The notes under the pieces: generated by a model
Databases searched by the model: none
What the model was told of the DNA's origin: nothing
The model's input: only the letters and a program-made list of their open reading frames with translations
Shown: piece by piece, positions 1 to 8,942 of the stretch
Layout of the letters: every line of letters starts with the position of its first letter
How positions within the stretch are numbered: the stretch's first letter is position 1
Translations under genes and position numbers: made by a program
DNA from: Primorskyibacter aestuariivivens
GTDB lineage: Bacteria; Pseudomonadota; Alphaproteobacteria; Rhodobacterales; Rhodobacteraceae
Assembly: GCF_028023675.1 (NCBI RefSeq)
Contig: NZ_JAQIOZ010000006.1
Span: forward strand, 62,001 to 126,000
Reading direction: 5' to 3'
Length of the DNA: 64,000 bases

Positions 1-581
1 ACAGCATTGATGCGGCCGTGGCGGAAACGGTTGCGGAACTGGGCGGCATCGACATCCTGATCAACAATGCGGCGCTGTTTACTGCGGCACCCATCACCGA
101 GATCACGCGCGCAGATTACAACCGGGTCTTCGACATCAATGTCGCGGGTTGCCTGTTTACCCTTCAGGCGGTCGCGAAACAGATGATCGCGCAAGGTTCT
201 GGCGGGCGCATTATCAACATGGCGTCTCAGGCGGGGCGGCGCGGCGAGCCGCTGGTCGCTGTGTATTGCGCGTCAAAGGCCGCGGTCATCAGCCTTACGC
301 AATCGGCGGGGCTGAACCTGATCGAGCACGGGATAAATGTGAATGCCATCGCGCCCGGTGTGGTCGATGGCGAACATTGGGACGGGGTTGACGCGTTCTT
401 TGCCAAATACGAAGGCAAGGCACCGGGACAAAAGAAGAAAGAAGTGGGCGAAGCGGTGCCATTCGGACGGATGGGCACGGCTGAGGACCTGACAGGGATG
501 GCGGTGTTTCTGGCCTCGGACGAGGCCCGTTATATCGTCGCACAGACGTATAACGTCGATGGCGGGAATTGGATGAGCTGA
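1..581 (+). CDS. Sorbitol/L-iditol 2-dehydrogenase-like SDR, 5' end outside window
   Basis: C-terminal part of a short-chain dehydrogenase/reductase; the reading frame is open back to the first base (codons start at base 3), so the N-terminal Rossmann glycine motif lies outside the window. Visible SDR landmarks are NNAAL after beta-4, a catalytic Ser in NMASQAG and the Tyr-Lys pair in YCASK. The C-terminal VDGGNWMS is typical of the SmoS/PolS polyol dehydrogenases, which oxidise sorbitol, galactitol or L-iditol with NAD+. The next gene is a mannitol 2-dehydrogenase starting 29 bp after the stop, the usual order in Rhodobacterales polyol operons. The family call is firm; the exact polyol is inferred from context. 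A GTG at 18 is an internal codon rather than the start. Confidence 0.85.
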   Translation, partial: SIDAAVAETVAELGGIDILINNAALFTAAPITEITRADYNRVFDINVAGCLFTLQAVAKQMIAQGSGGRIINMASQAGRRGEPLVAVYCASKAAVISLTQSAGLNLIEHGINVNAIAPGVVDGEHWDGVDAFFAKYEGKAPGQKKKEVGEAVPFGRMGTAEDLTGMAVFLASDEARYIVAQTYNVDGGNWMS

Positions 582-610
582 TGGGATTTTCGCGCGAAGG
601 AGCCAAGGTG

Positions 611-2077
611 ATGAAACTGTCGAATGAGACATTGTCGATGTTGCCGGAGAACGTGAAGCGTCCGGCTTATGACCGGACGGCTCTGACGCCGGGGATCGTA
701 CATATCGGGCTTGGCAATTTTCACCGCGGCCATCAGGCATGGTATCTTCACCGGCTGATGCAGCAGGGTGAGGCGCTTGATTGGGCCATCATCGGCGCGG
801 GTGTCCGTCAGTATGACGCCGAAATGCGCGGTCGGCTCTTGGCGCAGGATTGCCTGACAACGTTGATTGAGCTGGACCCGGCGGGCACCTCGACCGAGGT
901 CATTGGTTCGATGATCGACTATCTTCCCATCGAAGAGGGCAACAGACCGCTGATCGACCGGATGTCACAATCCGATATTCGTATCGTTGGACTGACCGTG
1001 ACCGAGGGTGGCTATTACCTCGACCCGACCAGCGGCGCGTTTGACACTGCACATACCGATATCCAGCATGATGTGGCCAACCCGGATCGGCCGAAGACCG
1101 TGTTCGGCGCCATTGTGGCCGCGCTCAAGGCGCGCCGCGCGGCGGGATTCACTCCGTTCACGGCGTTGAGCTGTGACAACCTTCAGGGCAATGGAGCGAT
1201 CCTGCGCAGTTGTGTCGTTGGACTGGCGCGTTTGACGGATCCGGAACTTGCTGACTGGATCGATGGCCAGGGTGCCTTCCCCAATTCCATGGTCGATTGC
1301 ATTGTCCCGGCCACGGGCCCCGATGTGATCGCCAAGGCAGAAGCGCTTGGCATTTCTGATGCCGCGCCCGTGTCGCATGAAAATTTCCGCCAATGGGTCA
1401 TCGAAGATGACTTTTGCGCCGGACGCCCGGCATGGGAAAAGGTGGGCGTAACGCTGACTGATGATGTGCACAGCTACGAGTCGATGAAGATCCGCATTCT
1501 CAATGGCGGCCATCAGGTGCTTGCCAATGCCGGTGAGATCCTGTCGGTGCCAACCATTGCGGCCTGTATGCAGGATCCCGATATTTCCGCGTTTTTCCGC
1601 AAGGTCCAGGAAGAGGGTATTTTGCCCTATGTCTCTCCCGTACCGGGCATGACGCCTGCGGCTTATCTGGACCTCATCGAGCGTCGGTTCTCCAACCCTG
1701 AGATTCATGACACCACGCGACGGGTGGCCTTTGATGGCTCGTCGCGCCATCCGGGATTCATCCTGCCAACCCTGCGCGATACGCTGGCCGCCGGTGGGTC
1801 GGTCGAAGCGCTCGCGCTGATCGAGGCTCTGTGGGCACGCATGTGCGCGGGGACGCGTGAAGATAGCAGCACGATTGCGCCCAATGATCCGTTCTGGGAT
1901 GCTTTGCAGAACGTTGCGCTGCAGGCGCGCGATACGCCATCGGCCTGGCTTGCGCAGCGCGACACCTATGGCGATCTGGCCAAGCAAGCTGACTTCGCTG
2001 AGGCGTTTAACACATGGCTTGTTGGCTTGTGGCGCGATGGCTGCCGGGCGACGCTTCAACGATACCTTCGGAGCTAG
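611..2077 (+). CDS. mtlK: Mannitol 2-dehydrogenase (polyol-specific long-chain dehydrogenase)
   Basis: 488-residue cytoplasmic NAD+-dependent enzyme that oxidises D-mannitol (and often D-arabinitol) to the ketose. The N-terminal Rossmann region carries HIGLGNFHRGHQAWY and the second domain carries KIRILNGGHQ, which in this family holds the catalytic lysine. The length equals the family norm (about 480-490). The ATG at 611 is preferred over an upstream in-frame TTG at 569 because GAAGGA at 596-601 sits at the right distance and the TTG lies inside the preceding gene. It is co-directional with the SDR gene just upstream, which indicates a polyol-utilisation operon whose transporter genes would lie before the window. 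No terminator was seen after it. Confidence 0.93.
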   Translation: MKLSNETLSMLPENVKRPAYDRTALTPGIVHIGLGNFHRGHQAWYLHRLMQQGEALDWAIIGAGVRQYDAEMRGRLLAQDCLTTLIELDPAGTSTEVIGSMIDYLPIEEGNRPLIDRMSQSDIRIVGLTVTEGGYYLDPTSGAFDTAHTDIQHDVANPDRPKTVFGAIVAALKARRAAGFTPFTALSCDNLQGNGAILRSCVVGLARLTDPELADWIDGQGAFPNSMVDCIVPATGPDVIAKAEALGISDAAPVSHENFRQWVIEDDFCAGRPAWEKVGVTLTDDVHSYESMKIRILNGGHQVLANAGEILSVPTIAACMQDPDISAFFRKVQEEGILPYVSPVPGMTPAAYLDLIERRFSNPEIHDTTRRVAFDGSSRHPGFILPTLRDTLAAGGSVEALALIEALWARMCAGTREDSSTIAPNDPFWDALQNVALQARDTPSAWLAQRDTYGDLAKQADFAEAFNTWLVGLWRDGCRATLQRYLRS

Positions 2078-2197
2078 CATTGCCACAGTGTACCGCTGAC
2101 AGGACGGCTGCCCTATCGTAACGTCCACATCGCCTTGCACCCCGGCCTGCATCGCGGCAACAGTGGTTTCGGGGATGTTTCGATGTAAGGACAGGGT

Positions 2198-3613
2198 ATG
2201 GAGTTCGATCTCGAAAGCCAGCCGGAGATAGTACAGCAGGCCGTAGGCTATGCGCTTCAGGGATGGGATCTGGCGAAATCCTGGCTGCTCAGCCCGGAGG
2301 CATGGTCGCAATTTGGCTTGTTGCTGGTCGCGTGGTTTGCAGCCCGATATGCCAACAAGAAGTTGCAACCGCTTCTGACCAAGTGGCTGTCGCCCCTGGA
2401 TGGTGATCTTGGCTATCTTGCCAAGGCGCGTCTGTTCATCCGGCAGTTCCTGCCGCTTTTGCTGCCGCTTCTGGCCTTTGCCTTTACCGGCATTGGCGAA
2501 CAGGTGGTGCGCTCGATCTTTGAAAGCGGCGCGGTCATCGCGTTCGGCAAACGGGTTTTCCTGTTTATCGCGGTGCGGGCGCTGGTGCGCGACATCATCA
2601 AAGATCCGTTCTTTCGGGTGTTGGGCAAGTTCATCCTTGTCCCGATTGCCGCGATTTACGCGCTGGGTCTGCTTGATCTGGTGCAGGACAAACTGGCGGC
2701 GACCGTCATTCCCTTGGGCAACCTGTCCTTCTCGCTCCTGTCGCTGGTGCGGTTCATCATTGTCGGCGGCGTCATTTTCTGGCTGGGCCGGTGGTCGAAT
2801 GACCAGTCCGTCGCCCTGATCAAGAAACAGGAAGACATGCGCCCCGCGACGCGGCAGCTTGCCGAAAAGGCGGCTGAAATCGCTATTTTCGGCGCGGCCT
2901 TCCTTGTCTTCATGAACATCATGGGCATTCCGCTCACGTCACTTGCGGTGCTGACCGGTGCTTTGGGTGTCGGGATCGGATTCGGCCTCCAGAAGATTGC
3001 GTCGAACTTCATCTCGGGTGTGATCCTGCTGCTTGAAGGTCAGGCCACGGTGGGCGACTATGTCGAGCTTGATGGCGGCGAGGCGGGAACCATCGTCAAG
3101 ATGACCGCGCGGGCCGCGATCCTTGAGAGTTTCGATGGGCGCTGGATCGTGGTGCCAAACGAGGACTTTATCGTCACGCGGGTTGTGAACTACTCGGATC
3201 AGGGCAGCGCAAACCGCTATGAGGCGCCGTTTTCCGTCAGCTACGACACTGATATCAACCTTGTCCCGGACATCATCGAGGAAGCCGTTTCGAAACACCC
3301 GCGCGTGTTGAACGAACCCTATCCACCCGATTGCGAATTGCGTGGTTTTGGTGACAGCGGGGTCGATTTCGCGGTGGAGTTCTGGGTCAACGGGCTGGAT
3401 GACGGGCCGAATAAATTCACCAGTGACGTGCTGTTCCTGATCTGGAATGCGCTCAAGGATAACGGCATCACGATTCCGTATCCGCACCGCGTGGTGGAAC
3501 TTAAGGGCGAGTTGGTCACCAATAGTGCCGAAGGCGATGCGCCCGCCCGGGTCATGGCGGCCGCTTCCAAGCCGATGCCCAAGACGACACGTTCCGTGAC
3601 GCGCAAGCGATGA
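2198..3613 (+). CDS. Mechanosensitive ion channel, MscS family
   Basis: 471-residue inner-membrane protein. After an N-terminal amphipathic stretch it has several hydrophobic spans (about residues 40-300), then the pore-lining helix rich in Gly and Ala (LTGALGVGIGFGLQKIASNFISG split over about residues 250-275) and the cytoplasmic beta domain beginning with VGDYVELDGGEAGTIVKM. It is expected to open under membrane tension and release solutes after hypo-osmotic shock. The size is intermediate between E. coli MscS and the large MscK type. The start ATG has AAGGACAGGG just upstream. Its stop overlaps the next start by 4 bases (ATGA), suggesting translational coupling. The C-terminal 25 residues are basic and Thr/Ser-rich and probably disordered. 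Confidence 0.9.
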   Translation: MEFDLESQPEIVQQAVGYALQGWDLAKSWLLSPEAWSQFGLLLVAWFAARYANKKLQPLLTKWLSPLDGDLGYLAKARLFIRQFLPLLLPLLAFAFTGIGEQVVRSIFESGAVIAFGKRVFLFIAVRALVRDIIKDPFFRVLGKFILVPIAAIYALGLLDLVQDKLAATVIPLGNLSFSLLSLVRFIIVGGVIFWLGRWSNDQSVALIKKQEDMRPATRQLAEKAAEIAIFGAAFLVFMNIMGIPLTSLAVLTGALGVGIGFGLQKIASNFISGVILLLEGQATVGDYVELDGGEAGTIVKMTARAAILESFDGRWIVVPNEDFIVTRVVNYSDQGSANRYEAPFSVSYDTDINLVPDIIEEAVSKHPRVLNEPYPPDCELRGFGDSGVDFAVEFWVNGLDDGPNKFTSDVLFLIWNALKDNGITIPYPHRVVELKGELVTNSAEGDAPARVMAAASKPMPKTTRSVTRKR

Positions 3614-4812
3614 GTGATGCGCGTGCGCTGGTCATTGGGGGCGGTCCGGCGGGATTGATGGCCGCCGAGGCCATGGCGCGGGCAGGTCTGTCGGTGATGG
3701 TGGCCGAGGCGAAACCGTCGCTGGCGCGCAAGCTCCTGATGGCTGGAAAATCGGGCCTCAACCTGACCAAGGATGAAACCCTAGAGACGTTTCTTTCGGC
3801 TTTTGGCGCGCGCGCCGCGATGTTGGAGCCGATGTTGGACCGGTTTGGACCTCAGGAGGCGATTGGCTGGGCCGAGGCGTTGGGGCAGGAGATGTTCACC
3901 GGCCCGACTGGGCGGGTGTTTCCCAAGGCGATGAAAGCCTCGCCCTTGCTGCGCGCATGGCTGGGGCGTCTGGACGGGCTGGGTGTCTCGGTTCGCACCC
4001 GCTGGCGCTGGACCGGGTGGGACGGAGCGGAGGCAGTATTTCAAACCCCGGACGGCGCGCGGAAGATTGCTTCCAAGGTGACCATTCTGGCGCTGGGCGG
4101 CGCAAGCTGGGCGCGGCTTGGCTCGGACGGGGCATGGGCCGATACTCTGGAAGGTGAAGGTGTCGAACTCGCTCCATTCCAACCGGCGAATATGGGGTTT
4201 TGCGTGGGCTGGTCCGACAAGATGCGCGCCCGGTTCGGCGCTCCGGTCAAGGGGGTTGCCTGGCATGCAGGGGCGAAGATGAGCCGGGGCGAGGCGGTGA
4301 TCTCGGAGCGCGGGCTGGAAGGGGGCGGGATCTATGCGGTCTCGCCCGCGGTGCGTGACGGGGCTGCTTTGCACGTTGATCTGGCCCCGGACGTGGCAGC
4401 GGACCTGCTCGAACAGCGGTTATCGCGATCACGCGGCAAGATGTCGGTGTCGAATTTTCTGCGAAAATTCGCGCGTTTGTCGCCGGAGCAGATGGCATTG
4501 TTGATGGAGTTCGGGCGACCGCTTCCGGAGGGTCCGAGGGCCTTGGCCGGGTTGATCAAGTCTTTGCCTGTCCGACATGACGGACCGCGCCCGATGGATG
4601 AAGCGATCTCGGTGGCGGGCGGTGTGCGCTTTGACGCCGTGACCCCGGGGTTTGAATTGCGTGCCCGGCCCGGTGTGTTTGTCTGTGGCGAAATGCTGGA
4701 TTGGGAAGCGCCAACCGGGGGCTATCTCCTGACTGCCTGTCTTGCTACGGGGCTCTGGGCCGGGGAACATGCGGCGCAAATCGCCTTGCCTGCGCGCAAG
4801 GGCGCTGTATAG
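3610..4812 (+). CDS. NAD(P)/FAD-dependent oxidoreductase (HI0933/TIGR03862-like flavoprotein)
   Basis: 400 residues. The N-terminus has a dinucleotide-binding fold with GGGPAGLMAAEAM at about residues 10-22 and a later acidic AEAK strand end. A GKSGLNLT segment near residue 50 is typical of the HI0933/BaiN group, which NCBI also annotates as TIGR03862. The C-terminal second flavin motif CGEMLDWEAPTGGYLL is well preserved. The substrate is unknown for most of this family. The start overlaps the mscS stop by ATGA and the next gene (MFS) follows 25 bp after its stop, so the three may be co-transcribed. The family call is firm; no physiological role can be assigned from the sequence. Confidence 0.85.
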   Translation: MSDARALVIGGGPAGLMAAEAMARAGLSVMVAEAKPSLARKLLMAGKSGLNLTKDETLETFLSAFGARAAMLEPMLDRFGPQEAIGWAEALGQEMFTGPTGRVFPKAMKASPLLRAWLGRLDGLGVSVRTRWRWTGWDGAEAVFQTPDGARKIASKVTILALGGASWARLGSDGAWADTLEGEGVELAPFQPANMGFCVGWSDKMRARFGAPVKGVAWHAGAKMSRGEAVISERGLEGGGIYAVSPAVRDGAALHVDLAPDVAADLLEQRLSRSRGKMSVSNFLRKFARLSPEQMALLMEFGRPLPEGPRALAGLIKSLPVRHDGPRPMDEAISVAGGVRFDAVTPGFELRARPGVFVCGEMLDWEAPTGGYLLTACLATGLWAGEHAAQIALPARKGAV

Positions 4813-4837
4813 CGGGATCAGGTGACAGGAGGCTTTG

Positions 4838-6013
4838 ATGCGCGCCGGATTGGTCCTTTTGACGCTCAGCTATATCCTGAGCCAGTTCTTCCGCTCCTTC
4901 CTTGCGGTGCTGTCCGAGGTTCTGGAACAGGATCTGGGGGCATTGCCGGATGATCTCGCCACGGCGTCGGGTGTCTGGTTTCTGGTCTTCGCGGCGATGC
5001 AGATCCCCGTTGGCGCGGCGCTTGACCGGGTTGGGCCGCGGCGCACAGCGGCGCTGTTGTTTCTGCTTGGGGGCGCGGGCGGGGCCATTGCCTTTGCGTT
5101 GGCACAGACGCCGATGCATGTGATCCTGGCCATGGGCCTGATCGGGTTTGGTTGCTCTCCGGTTTTGATGGCGTCCTACTATATTTTTGCGCGAGTCTAT
5201 TCGCCCGCCGTCTTTGCCTCGCTTGCAGCGACTGTGCTGGGCATCGGAACGCTCGGAAATCTGGCGGGCACCGTGCCGCTGACGCTGTTGGTCGAGGCGA
5301 TTGGCTGGCGCGAGGCGCTTTGGGGGCTGGCGGCGGTGACGGCGTTGATTGCGGGTGGGATTTTCGTGACGGTCGAGGACCCGCCCAAGGTCGAAGGTGA
5401 TCAGAAAGGCTCGGTTCTCGATCTTTTGCGCATGCCTGCTCTGTGGCTGATCTTTCCAATGATGTTCGTGAACTACGCCGCCTCGGGCGGATTGCGCGCC
5501 GTGTGGATCGGGCCATACCTGCGGGATGTGTACGGGCTGGATCCGCAATCCGTAGGGATCGCAACGCTGATCATGGGGGTGGCGATGATTGCCGGGACCT
5601 TCGCCTATGGTCCGCTTGACCGGATATTGGGCACCCGGAAATGGGTGGTGATCCCGGGCAGTGTTGGTGTTGTTCTGGGCTGCGCCGCGCTGTGGCTCTT
5701 GCCGGTGCCCGGCATGGCGGCCGCAGTCGTGCTGTTTTGTGTGGTGGGCTTCTTTGGCATGGCCTTTCCGCTGATCATTGCCCACGGGCGGTCATTCGTG
5801 CCGCCGCATCTGGCGGGGCGCGGCGTGACGCTGATGAACCTGTTTGGCATTGGCGGCATTGGCACGTTTCAGGTGGTGACAGTGCGGGTGCAGGACGCAG
5901 CCGCCGCCTCTGGCTCGGTGGCCGAAAGCTATGGCCCGGTGTTCGCGGTCTTTACAGTGATCACTCTGGCGGGGCTGATCCCCTACCTCTTCTCGCGTGA
6001 CCGGCTGGACTGA
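4838..6013 (+). CDS. MFS transporter
   Basis: 391-residue integral membrane protein with about 12 hydrophobic segments. The loop 2-3 region contains ALDRVGPRR, a variant of the major facilitator motif A (GxLaDrxGrr). A hydrophilic linker near residues 180-195 divides the two six-helix halves. The ATG at 4838 is chosen over the TTG one codon upstream because CAGGAGG at 4826-4832 is well placed. The substrate is unknown. It is weakly reminiscent of the roseobacter MFS proteins annotated as nitrate/nitrite-like or generic permeases, but nothing diagnostic is present. Transcription with the upstream flavoprotein is likely. Confidence 0.85.
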   Translation: MRAGLVLLTLSYILSQFFRSFLAVLSEVLEQDLGALPDDLATASGVWFLVFAAMQIPVGAALDRVGPRRTAALLFLLGGAGGAIAFALAQTPMHVILAMGLIGFGCSPVLMASYYIFARVYSPAVFASLAATVLGIGTLGNLAGTVPLTLLVEAIGWREALWGLAAVTALIAGGIFVTVEDPPKVEGDQKGSVLDLLRMPALWLIFPMMFVNYAASGGLRAVWIGPYLRDVYGLDPQSVGIATLIMGVAMIAGTFAYGPLDRILGTRKWVVIPGSVGVVLGCAALWLLPVPGMAAAVVLFCVVGFFGMAFPLIIAHGRSFVPPHLAGRGVTLMNLFGIGGIGTFQVVTVRVQDAAAASGSVAESYGPVFAVFTVITLAGLIPYLFSRDRLD

Positions 6014-6111
6014 ACCGCACCTGCTGCGGCGCGGCAAATGGACCCTTCCAATGGCCGGGCGAAGCCTGTATCAGGCGCACATTTGAACCCTCTGATAAAG
6101 GAAAGGGAAAG

Positions 6112-7134
6112 ATGGGTTATCGTATCGTCGTCGCTGGAGCCACGGGCAATGTGGGCCGCGAAATGCTCAATATCCTCGCCGAACGGGAATTCCCGGTTGA
6201 CGAAATCGCAGCACTGGCCAGCCGCCGGTCGCTGGGCACAGAGGTGAGCTTTGGCGACAAGACCCTCAAGACCCAGGACATCGAGCAGTTCGATTTTGCG
6301 GGCTGGGACATGGCGCTGTTTGCCATCGGTTCGGACGCCACCAAGACATACGCGCCCATCGCGGCGGCGGCGGGCTGTGTCGTGATCGACAATTCGTCGC
6401 TCTATCGCTACGATCCGGACGTGCCGCTGATCGTTCCGGAATGTAATGCCGATGCGATCATGGGCTATTCCAAGAAGAACATCATCGCCAACCCCAACTG
6501 CTCGACCGCGCAGATGGTTGTCGCGCTCAAGCCGCTGCATGATCGTGCCAAGATCAAGCGCGTTGTGGTGAGCACGTACCAATCGGTGTCTGGCTCCGGC
6601 AAGGACGCGATTGACGAGCTCTGGGACCAGACCAAGGCGCAATACAACCCCACCGACGATTACGCGCGCAAGGTCTATACCAAGGATATCGCATTCAACG
6701 TGATCCCCCATATCGACGTTTTCATGGAAGACGGCTCCACCAAGGAAGAGTGGAAGATGGTGGTGGAGACCAAGAAGATCGTTGACCCAAAGATCAAGGT
6801 CACCGCGACCTGTGTGCGCGTGCCGGTCTTTGTGGGCCATTCGGAATCGGTGAATATCGAATTCGAAGAGTTCCTTGACGAGGACGAGGCGCGCGACATC
6901 CTGCGCGAAGCGCCGGGCATCATGGTGATCGACAAGCGCGAGGATGGTGGATACGTCACGCCGCGCGAATGCGTCGGTGATTTCGCGACCTTCATCAGCC
7001 GTATCCGTCAGGATTCGACCGTCGAGAACGGCATCAACCTCTGGTGTGTGTCCGACAACCTGCGCAAGGGCGCAGCGCTGAATGCAGTGCAGATCGCCGA
7101 GACGCTGGGCAACCGGGTGCTGAAAAAGGGCTGA
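6112..7134 (+). CDS. asd: Aspartate-semialdehyde dehydrogenase
   Basis: 340-residue cytoplasmic enzyme that makes L-aspartate-4-semialdehyde from aspartyl phosphate with NADPH, feeding lysine/diaminopimelate, threonine and methionine synthesis. The NADP-binding GATGNVG lies at residues 9-15 and the catalytic cysteine is C130 in NPNCST, followed by the conserved SVSGSG segment. The length and motifs match the usual alphaproteobacterial enzyme. The start ATG has GGAAAGGGAAAG upstream. It is followed by a clear intrinsic terminator, so it is probably a single-gene unit. Confidence 0.96.
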   Translation: MGYRIVVAGATGNVGREMLNILAEREFPVDEIAALASRRSLGTEVSFGDKTLKTQDIEQFDFAGWDMALFAIGSDATKTYAPIAAAAGCVVIDNSSLYRYDPDVPLIVPECNADAIMGYSKKNIIANPNCSTAQMVVALKPLHDRAKIKRVVVSTYQSVSGSGKDAIDELWDQTKAQYNPTDDYARKVYTKDIAFNVIPHIDVFMEDGSTKEEWKMVVETKKIVDPKIKVTATCVRVPVFVGHSESVNIEFEEFLDEDEARDILREAPGIMVIDKREDGGYVTPRECVGDFATFISRIRQDSTVENGINLWCVSDNLRKGAALNAVQIAETLGNRVLKKG

Positions 7135-7161
7135 GCCCTTGCTGACTTATTGAAACGCTTC

Positions 7162-7187
7162 AAGGAAGGCCTCCGGGCCTTCCTTTT
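7162..7187 (+). terminator. Intrinsic terminator after asd
   Basis: Perfect 10-bp stem: AAGGAAGGCC (7162-7171) pairs with GGCCTTCCTT (7176-7185) around a TCCG loop, followed by TT and CG. It lies 27 bp after the asd stop. Confidence 0.85.
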
Positions 7188-7342
7188 CGTTTGGGCGGGG
7201 CGCGTTCGCGTTGTTCACGCTCTCCTCACATTTGCGTAACATCCTGTTGCCCGGTGCGGCTTTCGCGCAACATCTGAAAGGGGGCGCCCCGGTTTCGCCA
7301 CATTTATGTGCAAGCGTTTCCGGATAAAAAGAGGATACGAGC

Positions 7343-7687
7343 ATGTTGCATCAGTATGAGTTCAAGCCTCCGACACAAACCAAATGGAGCGGGTCCAAGA
7401 TCAGCAACCGTCTGGATTGTGAAACCGGCGTGCTTTTGCGCTGTGCATTGCGGTCGGAATTTCAACAAGCCACAAGCTGGGTCAACCTGCGACGCAGGTT
7501 GGAAGGCAAGGGGTTTGACCTTGGGTTTTATGACGGGCGGCTGGTTCTGATCTGTCGTGACACAGGCGAACGGATTTGTTCCTGCAAATTCGTCGGCTAC
7601 CCGCTGGCCAAGCTCACAGAGCGGTTTGGACGCGTCCGTGCCAAGGCGCCTGCTGGCGATAGCCATGTGGGGCAGCTTCTGATCTGA
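7343..7687 (+). CDS. Conserved hypothetical protein, 114 aa
   Basis: Small soluble basic protein with no signal peptide or membrane span. It contains the stretch TSWVNLRRRLEGKGFDLGF followed by GRLVLICRDTGERICSC, which suggests a small alpha/beta fold. Three cysteines cluster between residues 74 and 86 (LICRDTGERICSC), but there is no recognised zinc-binding pattern. I do not recognise the family by name; comparable short proteins are common in roseobacters. The ATG at 7343 follows AGAGGA with suitable spacing. It is flanked by the asd terminator and the convergent carbonic anhydrase gene, so it is a single-gene unit. Confidence 0.65.
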   Translation: MLHQYEFKPPTQTKWSGSKISNRLDCETGVLLRCALRSEFQQATSWVNLRRRLEGKGFDLGFYDGRLVLICRDTGERICSCKFVGYPLAKLTERFGRVRAKAPAGDSHVGQLLI

Positions 7688-7701
7688 TCTGCGGGTCCGG
7701 G

Positions 7702-8352
7702 TTACACCGGACGAAACTGTCCCGACGCCACGTCATATTCTTCCAGCGCGCCCTCACCGATGCCGGTCCAGAGACCGTGTAGGCTCAGCGCGCCGGTATC
7801 CACGCGTTCGCTGACAAACGGGAAGGTCATCAGGTTCTCAAGCGAAATCACGACCGAGCGCTTTTCAAGTGCGCGTGCCTGATCGGTCGGATTGTTTTCA
7901 TCTTTCACCAGATCATAACCCGGTCGCAGGATATCCATCCAGCGCCCCACAAAGGAGTTGGGCTTTTCCAGTTCCGGGGCCTCGCCCTTGCACATGTCGA
8001 TGCAGCCCTGCACCCCGCCGCATTGCGAATGACCCAGCACAATCAGATGCGCCACGTTCAGTGCGGTGACCGCGTATTCGACGGCTGCTGATGTACCATG
8101 GTGGTCGCCATCCGGCGCATAAGGCGGGATCAGGTTTGCGATGTTGCGGTGGATAAAGAACTCGCCCTGATCGGCGCCGAAGATCGACGTCACATGAACA
8201 CGCGAATCGCAGCAGGATACGACCATGGCGCGCGGGCGCTGACCCTCGGTGGCCAAACGCCTGTACCAGGCCGCATTCTCGGCATACTCGGTGGCTTTCC
8301 AGCCATGGTAGCGCTGAACAAGGTATTTCGGCAGCGGCTTGGCGTGTTCCAT
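7702..8352 (-). CDS. Beta-class carbonic anhydrase
   Basis: 216-residue zinc enzyme that interconverts CO2 and bicarbonate. The zinc ligands and catalytic dyad are visible: C47-x-D49-S-R51 in SCCDSRVH, then H108 and C111 in GHSQCGGV. The length fits the beta-CA family. The reaction supplies bicarbonate for carboxylases such as acetyl-CoA carboxylase (accA lies elsewhere in the window) or balances CO2 at low growth rates. It is divergent from the helical protein gene at 8499, with about 146 bp between starts. No signal peptide is seen, so it is cytoplasmic. Confidence 0.95.
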   Translation of the reverse strand: MEHAKPLPKYLVQRYHGWKATEYAENAAWYRRLATEGQRPRAMVVSCCDSRVHVTSIFGADQGEFFIHRNIANLIPPYAPDGDHHGTSAAVEYAVTALNVAHLIVLGHSQCGGVQGCIDMCKGEAPELEKPNSFVGRWMDILRPGYDLVKDENNPTDQARALEKRSVVISLENLMTFPFVSERVDTGALSLHGLWTGIGEGALEEYDVASGQFRPV

Positions 8353-8498
8353 TAGGAGCGTCCCTTCGTTCTTTGATCGAAGGTGATACGGCGAAACTTC
8401 TGAGAATTCGAGTGACTTCTTGTCCCGCCCGAAACCTTTTGGGAACCCTTTCGCGTCAGTTTCTCCTCAGCCGTGGGGGCGTGAGGAGAGGTAATACC

Positions 8499-8879
8499 TT
8501 GGAACAGGTAAAGATGCTGGCATATGACGAAGGGGTCCGATTGGATCAGGATCGTTTGACGGAACTCTATCGACAACTTGGCGACGAGGGGGCCGAAGAT
8601 GTGGTGTGCCGCGCGCTGGAAGAGATTGCGGTGCGGCTATCCTATGCGTCCAAGCTGTTTGGCCGCGGGGATTTGCAGGAGATGCGTAAATGCGTGCGAT
8701 CCCTTTCGGCGATTTCGGAACAGATCGGCATGGTCGCACTCAGCCGTGTGGCGCTTGATGTCTGCGCCTGCATCGATCAGGGCGACGAGGTCGCACTTTC
8801 GGCAACGCTTGCCCGGTTGACGCGGACCGGTGATACATCGCTGACTGCGATCTGGGATTTGCAGGAATTCATGATGTAG
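8499..8879 (+). CDS. Small helical conserved protein, Hpt-like length, function unknown
   Basis: 126 residues, almost entirely predicted helix with leucine-rich amphipathic segments (RLTELYRQLGDEG, VVCRALEEIAVRL, MRKCVRSLSAISEQIG). The size and four-helix pattern resemble a histidine phosphotransfer domain, but there is no histidine where the phosphorylated HxxKG residue would be, so a phosphorelay role is not supported. The start is placed at TTG 8499 because GAGGAGAGG (8482-8490) precedes it at ideal spacing; an ATG at 8514 is the alternative. A longer in-frame extension to 8373 lacks a ribosome-binding site and crosses the divergent promoter region. Confidence 0.6.
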   Translation: MEQVKMLAYDEGVRLDQDRLTELYRQLGDEGAEDVVCRALEEIAVRLSYASKLFGRGDLQEMRKCVRSLSAISEQIGMVALSRVALDVCACIDQGDEVALSATLARLTRTGDTSLTAIWDLQEFMM

Positions 8880-8942
8880 CCCCCTTGCGGGTGGCAATGG
8901 GCCGGGTAGGCTGCGGGCTGATCAAAGTCCGGAGGCACCCGA

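Noticed and set aside
18-581. SDR gene starting at GTG 18
   Set aside because: The frame is open to the window edge and the Rossmann N-terminus is missing, so the gene is truncated by the window.
965-2368. Open frame of 467 codons on the minus strand
   Set aside because: Antisense of mtlK, which is clearly coding; the product is Arg/His/Gln-rich without motifs.
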